A stretch of DNA of 64,000 nucleotides from contig CAXBIQ010000006.1 of NCBI GenBank assembly GCA_963975935.1, positions 145,930 through 209,929 on the forward strand, read 5' to 3'. The notes beneath the pieces are model-generated. The model was not told the origin of the DNA and did not search any database. It worked only from the letters and a program-made list of their open reading frames with translations. Position 1 is the stretch's first letter, and every line of letters begins with the position of its first letter. The translations under genes and the position numbers were made by a program. Shown in pieces: positions 58,757 to 64,000 of this stretch. The stretch is from Planktosalinus sp963975935. Its GTDB lineage: Bacteria > Bacteroidota > Bacteroidia > Flavobacteriales > Flavobacteriaceae.

Positions 58757-60346
58757 TTATTTAAACTCACTTACAAAATGTAGCTTAATATTTGGATACT
58801 TTTGTTGTGTCATTTGCAGCGTGAATTGTGAATCTGCAAAAAATACAAGCTGTCCTCTTTTGTCTTTGGCGAGGAATTTGTTTTTTACCCTGAGAAACTC
58901 TTTGTATTCTTCACTTTTGGGGTCATTTGGTTCAATCCAGCAGGCCTTGTATACATTGAGGTTTTCATAGCTGCATTTAGCACCATACTCGTGTTCCAGA
59001 CGGTATTGTATCACCTCAAACTGAAGCGCTCCAACAGTTCCTATTACCTTTCTGCCATTCATTTCTAGTGTAAACAATTGTGCCACCCCTTCGTCCATTA
59101 ACTGATCTATACCTTTTTCCAGTTGTTTGGCTTTCATAGGGTCAGCATTGTTGATGTATCTGAAATGTTCAGGAGAAAAGCTGGGAATTCCTTTATACTG
59201 CATTTGCTCACCCTGGGTGAGAGTGTCACCAATCTTAAACGTGCCTGTGTCGTGGAGTCCTACTATATCACCGGGATAAGAAATATCAACGATTTCTTTC
59301 TTTTCAGCAAAAAAGGCATTGGGACTGGAGAATTTTAATTGTTTACCGTTTCTTACGTGAAGGTAGGCCTTGTTTCTCTCAAAGGTTCCGGATACAATTT
59401 TAATAAAAGCAAGACGGTCACGATGCTTAGGGTCCATGTTTGCGTGTATTTTGAATACAAACCCACTAAATTCTTTTTCATCGGGGTGAACAAGCCTTGT
59501 ATTGCTTTCTTTGGGCTTTGGTTTAGGGGCTATTTCAATAAAGCAATCAAGCAGTTCCCTTACCCCAAAATTATTCAAGGCTGACCCAAAAAATACTGGC
59601 TGAAGATCTCCGGCAAGGTAAGATTCCTTATCAAATTCTGGATAGACACCCTGAATAAGTTCAAGCTCTTCCCGTAAAATTTTTGCGTGTTTTTCACCGA
59701 TTAATTTATCAAGTTCAGAAGCGTTCAGGTCTGAGATTTCAACAGTATCCTCTATATCCTTTTTAGGGTCTCCAGTAAACAAGTTTACATTGCTTTCCCA
59801 TATGTTGTAAATACCTTTAAAGTCATACCCCATTCCTATCGGAAAGCTGAGAGGGGTTACCCTTAAGCCCAGCTTTTGTTCTATTTCATCAAGAAGATCA
59901 AATGCGTCTTTACCTTCCCTGTCCATTTTATTAATAAAAACGATCATAGGAATGTTGCGCATCCTGCAAACTTCAACAAGTTTTTCTGTTTGCTCCTCAA
60001 CACCTTTTGCAACGTCAATCACTACAATTACACTATCAACAGCTGTAAGAGTTCTGAATGTATCTTCAGCAAAGTCTTTATGTCCCGGTGTGTCGAGGAT
60101 GTTTATTTTTATGTCTTTATATTCAAAAGCAAGTACAGATGTAGCAACTGATATACCCCTTTGGCGTTCAATTTCCATAAAGTCACTTGTTGCTCCTTTT
60201 TTTACTTTGTTTGATTTGACAGCACCGGCTTCTTGAATAGCACCTCCAAATAGTAAAAGTTTTTCAGTTAAAGTAGTTTTACCGGCATCGGGATGGGAAA
60301 TAATTCCAAAAGTTCTCCTTCTTGCAATCTCCTTTTTAAGTACCAT
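58757..60346 (-). CDS. prfC: Peptide chain release factor 3
   Basis: RF3 is a GTPase that removes RF1/RF2 from the ribosome after termination. I start at ATG 60346 (MVLKKEIARRRTFGIISHPD), not at the ATG 17 codons upstream, which would overlap the promoter box at 60367-60374; length is then 529 residues, normal for RF3. G1 is SHPDAGKTTLTEKLL, G3 DTPGHKDFAEDTFRTL and G4 NKMDREGKD; an RF3-type pattern QVFFAEKKEIVDISYPGDIV-like segment and the C-terminal domain follow. It is convergent with the DUF3467 gene. Confidence 0.95.
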   Translation of the reverse strand: MVLKKEIARRRTFGIISHPDAGKTTLTEKLLLFGGAIQEAGAVKSNKVKKGATSDFMEIERQRGISVATSVLAFEYKDIKINILDTPGHKDFAEDTFRTLTAVDSVIVVIDVAKGVEEQTEKLVEVCRMRNIPMIVFINKMDREGKDAFDLLDEIEQKLGLRVTPLSFPIGMGYDFKGIYNIWESNVNLFTGDPKKDIEDTVEISDLNASELDKLIGEKHAKILREELELIQGVYPEFDKESYLAGDLQPVFFGSALNNFGVRELLDCFIEIAPKPKPKESNTRLVHPDEKEFSGFVFKIHANMDPKHRDRLAFIKIVSGTFERNKAYLHVRNGKQLKFSSPNAFFAEKKEIVDISYPGDIVGLHDTGTFKIGDTLTQGEQMQYKGIPSFSPEHFRYINNADPMKAKQLEKGIDQLMDEGVAQLFTLEMNGRKVIGTVGALQFEVIQYRLEHEYGAKCSYENLNVYKACWIEPNDPKSEEYKEFLRVKNKFLAKDKRGQLVFFADSQFTLQMTQQKYPNIKLHFVSEFK

Positions 60347-60366
60347 TTTGGTTTTTATAATTTTTG

Positions 60367-60374
60367 CAAAGATA
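60367..60374 (-). promoter_or_regulatory. -7 promoter box (TATCTTTG) for prfC
   Basis: TATCTTTG on the minus strand fits TAnnTTTG and ends 20 bases before the chosen start, which supports that start. Confidence 0.55.
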
Positions 60375-60603
60375 AGGTTAGTTTCGGCCTTTTTCAAATG
60401 AATGCTCTAATATAGGTTGAAATGTTTTCTCACAAGCAAAAACGTTGAAAAACACTGATTTATACGTATAAATACTTATTTTTAAAATATATTTTCCTAC
60501 AAAAAATGACGTAAAATATTCCAAATTTATGTAATTCAACGACCATATTTTGCATTTTATCTAATAGTTGCGTTTTGGTAAAACGTTAACTTACTTTCCT
60601 ACG

Positions 60604-60611
60604 TATATTTG
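60604..60611 (+). promoter_or_regulatory. Possible -7 box (TATATTTG) for the surface-protein locus
   Basis: TATATTTG matches TAnnTTTG, giving a leader of about 85-90 bases before the ATG at 60703. The nearest TTTG upstream (60574-60577) is 26 bases away, longer than the usual spacing, so the call is tentative. Confidence 0.4.
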
Positions 60612-60702
60612 ATGACCCTTAAAATCTATGAATCTTATGTGGAGTTTAACCTTTATAGTTTTCATAGAGAATTAGCGTAAAATTAAAGTTAATCAAAATA
60701 TT

Positions 60703-61251
60703 ATGAAGAGTATAAGCTACCATTTACTAAAAAACTTTTTGTTTAAGTCTACTGAATTTTCAGCAAAGAGTATTTGTATTACCTGCTTGTTTGTTTTTGT
60801 TTCTTATGTAGTAACTGCACAAGAAAACAGTAAAATAATTGAATTTAGCCAATTGTCCCCTGAAAACACATCAAAGCAAAATCAAGCTTCAAACATTGAC
60901 GCTAAAAAAGTAAAATCTTTAATAGTTGATCTTCATCCATCAGTTTATCTTGAAAATGGAGAAATTAATTTTTATAGCCAAAAGCCAACAACAGCTTTTT
61001 TGGATTTGAAAGCGATGGCTTCTCCTATCAAAAGAGATGCTAAGTTTGAAAGTGTAGAGTTTGTTTCAATTCGCATTGATCAACGCAATGCAATTTCTGG
61101 TATCGATTTGTCAAAACTTGAAGTATTTCCAAATTTGAAATACATATTTTTTGCTTGTTCAACAGATTGTAATGAAAGTCAAATCAAAAATAAACTTACT
61201 GGTTTGAATAATGATTACATAATAGTTTACAAGTCAGAAAACCAATCTTAA
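60703..61251 (+). CDS. Unrecognised secreted protein upstream of the repeat surface protein
   Basis: A 182-residue protein with a signal-like N-terminus (long n-region, then SICITCLFVFVSYVVTAQ, cleavage near residue 40). The mature part has DLHPSVYLENGEINFYSQKP, an SVEFVSIRIDQRNAI strand and LSKLEVFPNLKYIFFAC, with two cysteines close together (CSTDC) near the end. I do not recognise a family. The gene is only 28 bases before the large surface protein and is likely in the same transcript, so it may help its export, anchoring or folding. That is inference from position. Confidence 0.7.
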   Translation: MKSISYHLLKNFLFKSTEFSAKSICITCLFVFVSYVVTAQENSKIIEFSQLSPENTSKQNQASNIDAKKVKSLIVDLHPSVYLENGEINFYSQKPTTAFLDLKAMASPIKRDAKFESVEFVSIRIDQRNAISGIDLSKLEVFPNLKYIFFACSTDCNESQIKNKLTGLNNDYIIVYKSENQS

Positions 61252-61279
61252 TATCCCATATCATATAAAACTTCATAAG

Positions 61280-64000
61280 ATGAGAAAATATTACAATAAA
61301 ACTATGATTAATAACAAAGCAATCTTCAGGCTGTTATTAATTGTTATAGCTTTAGGAAATACTTTGCTGACCCTTGGGCAGGTCAGGGTAGATTTTGAAC
61401 CACGAACAACACCTTCCGTCTTCAATGTCAAAGGTGATTTCACCATGATTGGTAATACCAATCTTACCCTGGTAAACTACTCTGATAGTGGAACCAACAA
61501 TGCAAACATGAGATATGTTGATATTGATGGAAATAGTAACACCTTCAACTCTTCTTCCTCAACATTGAATTTTTCAAATGAAAACGGTGCTGACCCAAAT
61601 TGCTCGCAAATTGTTTATGCAGGTCTTTACTGGACCGGAAGAGCCTCTGATGGTTCCAATAGTCCCAACGTATTTGACGTTACTAAAAATGGAGTTACCA
61701 AAACTTTTGATAAAAGAAAAGTAAAATTCAAAGGACCAAATGCAGCATCTTATTCTACTATAACTGCAAATACAAATGACATTTATTATCCCACAAATTC
61801 TGACGGTTTTATGTATTCTGCCTATGCAGATGTGACGAGTTATGTTCAGCAAAATGGTTTAGGAGAATATTTTGTTGCTGATATTGCGCTAGTAGAAGGT
61901 AACGGTGGAGGAACAGGTTATTATGGTGGTTGGGGATTGGTCGTTGTCTATGAAAACGACTTAATGAATTGGAGAGATGTTACTGTATTTGACGGGCACT
62001 CTTATGTTGCAGGAAGTATTACTGCAGATTTTGAAATCCCTGTTTCAGGTTTTAATACAGCTCTTGCGGGTCCAATTAATATGAAGTTGGGAATGATGGC
62101 CGGAGAAGGTGACAGAGGAATATCAGGTGATTACTTTCAAATCAGAAATGCGGCAAATACAAACTGGGTAACCCTTAACCATGGAGGGAACTCCTCAAAC
62201 AACTTTTTTAACTCATCCATCTATACCGGTGGAAACCCGAGAAATCCAAACTTGTTAAATAATACCGGTATGGATGTCAGTATGTTTGACATCAATAATC
62301 CTAATAATTCAGTTATTGCAAATAACCAAACATCAACCCGTTTTAAATATGGTACGACACAGGATACTTATGTGATTTTTAATATTACAATGTCTGTTGA
62401 CGCCTATGTTCCGGAGACACAAGCTATAATTTCTACCACAAACATAAATGGAACTCCCGCCACTTTGCCTCTTGAAGTCGAGCCGGGTCAGGAAATGGAA
62501 TTTGAAGTGGATGTTTATAATCTTGGTACTGAACCCATTAATAATGGTCAAATAAAAGTGCCAATTCCATTTGCATCAAGTTATGTTGCAGGTAGTGCAA
62601 CATCTTCAATATTCTTTAACCCTCCTCCGTCACCTAATGCAATTTCATTCAATCCAAATGAAGGACCCAATGGTACATTGACCTGGGATATTGGCACACT
62701 ACCTGTTCCGGCAAGCACAGATGATATATTGGGTACATTGAAATTTAAATTGAAAGCAACAGAAGATTGTATGCTACTTCAATTGCCCGGATGTGTTAGT
62801 AATATTCCTGTAAACGGTTCTATCAGTGGAGTAGGTGCAATAACAGGTGTGCCTGTTAACAGTCAGGAATTTATTCAAGGCTACGAAGAAGGTGCTTGTC
62901 AGGGGCAACCCATTTCTGCACCGGTTTTGATTGAAGTAAATGGTTCAGATTATGTTGCAAATAATTGCGGAGACACTACTATTGAAACAACTTTTACTTT
63001 ATGTTCTACTGACTCAAGTATTCCGGTATCTGAAGTTAGTGACTCTTTTCCTGCGGGATCTGTTTTTTACGATGAATTTCCCGGAGGAACACCCATTACT
63101 AGTTTTCCGGTAAATCAAAGTATCACTACATATTATGCGCTGCCACCGGGTGGTGCCCCAAATAGTTGTGTTTTTGAATTCACTATAGAATTTTTCTGTG
63201 GTGACCCTGAAATAGAATTATTGAAATCTGGTACTTATGTTGATACAAATAACGATGGTATTGTAAATATTGGTGACCAAATTGAATATACCTTCACAGT
63301 TGAAAATACAGGAAATCTTGTAGTGTCTAACCTTGTAATTGACGATGCAACAATAGGAATTTCAAATCTTCCAGTTATTCCGGGAACATTGAATCCGGGA
63401 CAAACGGGAACTGCAACTTATTTTTATGCAATCACCCAAGCAGATATTGATAACGGAGGTGTTTATAACATTGCTTTGGCAACTGGTCAGGATCCTTCCA
63501 ATGAAGATGTTACTGATGAGTCAGAAGACCCAAATCCCTTAGACCCTGGAGATCCCAATTATGACCCAAATTGTCCTGATTGTACTTTTACAGAACTTCC
63601 TCAGGACCCATCGATCGACATCACCAAGAGTGCAAGTCCAAGCACCTATAGTGCAGCGGGCGATGTGATCACCTATACGTTGACAGTGACCAACACGGGC
63701 AACGTGACCTTGACCGATGTTGAGGTGAACGATCCGTTGACCGGGTTTACCACTACGATAGCAGAATTGCTTCCGGGCGATGTAGAAACTTTTACGACAA
63801 CTTACACCATTACCCAGACAGACGTTAACAATGGCAGTGTATTGAACACGGCCACTGCAGCGGGTGAAGATCCCAACGGCGATCCTATCGAGGATGAAGA
63901 TGATGAGACGGTAACGGCCAATCAGGATCCATCGATAGAAATTATCAAGAGTGCAAGTCCAAGCACCTATAGTGCAGCGGGCGATGTGATCACCTATACG
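61280..64000 (+). CDS. Large surface protein with DUF11-type repeats (3' truncated by window)
   Basis: The frame from ATG 61280 stays open for 907 codons to the edge, so the gene is incomplete. An N-terminal hydrophobic segment (LLLIVIALGNTLLTLGQ, about residues 18-34) is a signal peptide. Then a long beta-rich region (about 40-480) with QIVYAGLYWTGRA (about 111), FVADIALVEGNGG and GGWGLVVVYEND, as found in adhesin-like flavobacterial proteins. From about residue 640 there is a degenerate DUF11 module (LKSGTYVDTNNDGIVNIGDQ), and from 776 clean tandem 107-residue modules (ITKSASPSTYSAAGDVITYT). A T9SS sorting domain would be expected at the unseen C-terminus. Likely an adhesin. Confidence 0.85.
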   Translation, partial: MRKYYNKTMINNKAIFRLLLIVIALGNTLLTLGQVRVDFEPRTTPSVFNVKGDFTMIGNTNLTLVNYSDSGTNNANMRYVDIDGNSNTFNSSSSTLNFSNENGADPNCSQIVYAGLYWTGRASDGSNSPNVFDVTKNGVTKTFDKRKVKFKGPNAASYSTITANTNDIYYPTNSDGFMYSAYADVTSYVQQNGLGEYFVADIALVEGNGGGTGYYGGWGLVVVYENDLMNWRDVTVFDGHSYVAGSITADFEIPVSGFNTALAGPINMKLGMMAGEGDRGISGDYFQIRNAANTNWVTLNHGGNSSNNFFNSSIYTGGNPRNPNLLNNTGMDVSMFDINNPNNSVIANNQTSTRFKYGTTQDTYVIFNITMSVDAYVPETQAIISTTNINGTPATLPLEVEPGQEMEFEVDVYNLGTEPINNGQIKVPIPFASSYVAGSATSSIFFNPPPSPNAISFNPNEGPNGTLTWDIGTLPVPASTDDILGTLKFKLKATEDCMLLQLPGCVSNIPVNGSISGVGAITGVPVNSQEFIQGYEEGACQGQPISAPVLIEVNGSDYVANNCGDTTIETTFTLCSTDSSIPVSEVSDSFPAGSVFYDEFPGGTPITSFPVNQSITTYYALPPGGAPNSCVFEFTIEFFCGDPEIELLKSGTYVDTNNDGIVNIGDQIEYTFTVENTGNLVVSNLVIDDATIGISNLPVIPGTLNPGQTGTATYFYAITQADIDNGGVYNIALATGQDPSNEDVTDESEDPNPLDPGDPNYDPNCPDCTFTELPQDPSIDITKSASPSTYSAAGDVITYTLTVTNTGNVTLTDVEVNDPLTGFTTTIAELLPGDVETFTTTYTITQTDVNNGSVLNTATAAGEDPNGDPIEDEDDETVTANQDPSIEIIKSASPSTYSAAGDVITYT
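63605..64000 (+). repeat. 321-bp tandem repeat (107 residues) in the surface protein gene
   Basis: One full unit starts at 63605 and the next at 63926; from 63947 to the window end the second copy is identical over 54 bases to the first (63626 on). The units encode DUF11-like modules. The array continues outside the window, so copy number is unknown. Base use is visibly richer in G and C (acc, gcg, gtg, ggc codons) than the preceding part of the same gene. Confidence 0.88.

Larger units (their letters stand above)
60347..60702. other. AT-rich divergent intergenic region between prfC and the surface-protein locus
   Basis: It holds the minus-strand promoter box for prfC, a 14-bp perfect palindrome TTTATACGTATAAA (60459-60472), and a plus-strand box TATATTTG (60604-60611) about 90 bases before the next gene. 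I see no coding frame or RNA gene in it. Confidence 0.6.

Noticed and set aside
60347..60397. RF3 start 17 codons upstream
   Set aside because: It lies over the promoter box TATCTTTG, and the family begins close to the internal Met.
63605..64000. CRISPR-like repeat array
   Set aside because: The repeat unit is 321 bases, in frame, and codes for DUF11 modules with no spacers.

Overview
The window reads as ordinary core chromosome of a member of the Flavobacteriaceae (phylum Bacteroidota). Support comes from secreted proteins with C-terminal type IX secretion sorting domains (YPNPA ... GVYM ... KIVKR), repeated -7 promoter boxes of the Bacteroidota form TAnnTTTG, near absence of Shine-Dalgarno sequences except a perfect one before rpsU, a bTHX ribosomal protein gene, AT-rich intergenic DNA, and the gene order rpsU - recombinase - hpf - tRNAs - tuf - tRNA-Trp - secE - nusG - rplKAJL - rpoBC. 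No prophage, transposase, CRISPR array or plasmid function was seen.

Layout. 1-4.3 kb: 3' end of a TrkH potassium transporter, then on the minus strand purT, an aminotransferase and a membrane fatty acid desaturase. 4.5-11.8 kb: rsmG, a minus-strand cluster rsfS-ftsH-LUD-cdsA-psd-ACBP that joins membrane proteolysis with phospholipid synthesis, birA, an SRPBCC protein and pyrE. 11.8-14.1 kb: a NUDIX hydrolase and a secreted M14 peptidase. 14.2-20.9 kb: two paralogous secreted proteins, a TonB-dependent receptor and a TPR histidine kinase. 20.9-26 kb: CaCA exchanger, coaD, ddl, a PASTA protein, rluD and yaaA. 26.2-30.1 kb: a 1303-residue HYR-type secreted protein. 30.3-35.5 kb: trxB, bTHX (43 codons), a YceI/MarR pair sharing an operator, two thioredoxin-fold proteins, two rhodaneses and an S1/P1 nuclease. 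35.5-43.1 kb: small conserved proteins, a cysteine-synthase/CBS-type enzyme, DUF2851, PspC, an unusual AGCS symporter, a helix-hairpin-helix protein and an acyl-CoA dehydrogenase. 43.2-58.7 kb: the translation and transcription super-cluster with five tRNAs. 58.8-64 kb: RF3 (minus strand), an unrecognised secreted protein, and the 5' part of a large surface protein that enters 321-bp tandem repeats and runs off the window.

Themes. The ribosome section is the best-understood part, and it holds the most regulatory structure: the rpsU Shine-Dalgarno, a hairpin at the start of the tRNA-tuf transcript, three strong hairpins between rplL and rpoB, two between rpoB and rpoC, and a 20-nt duplication of the tRNA-Trp 3' end flanking a palindromic insert. 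Surface biology is the second theme: T9SS cargo at three loci, a TonB receptor and the repeat protein at the right edge. I did not find a clear candidate for an entirely new defence or mobile system. The strongest less-described items are the AGCS symporter with periplasmic SprB-like and lipoyl-like domains, the paired MarR operators, the almost leaderless pyrE start, and the composition jump into the repeat protein.
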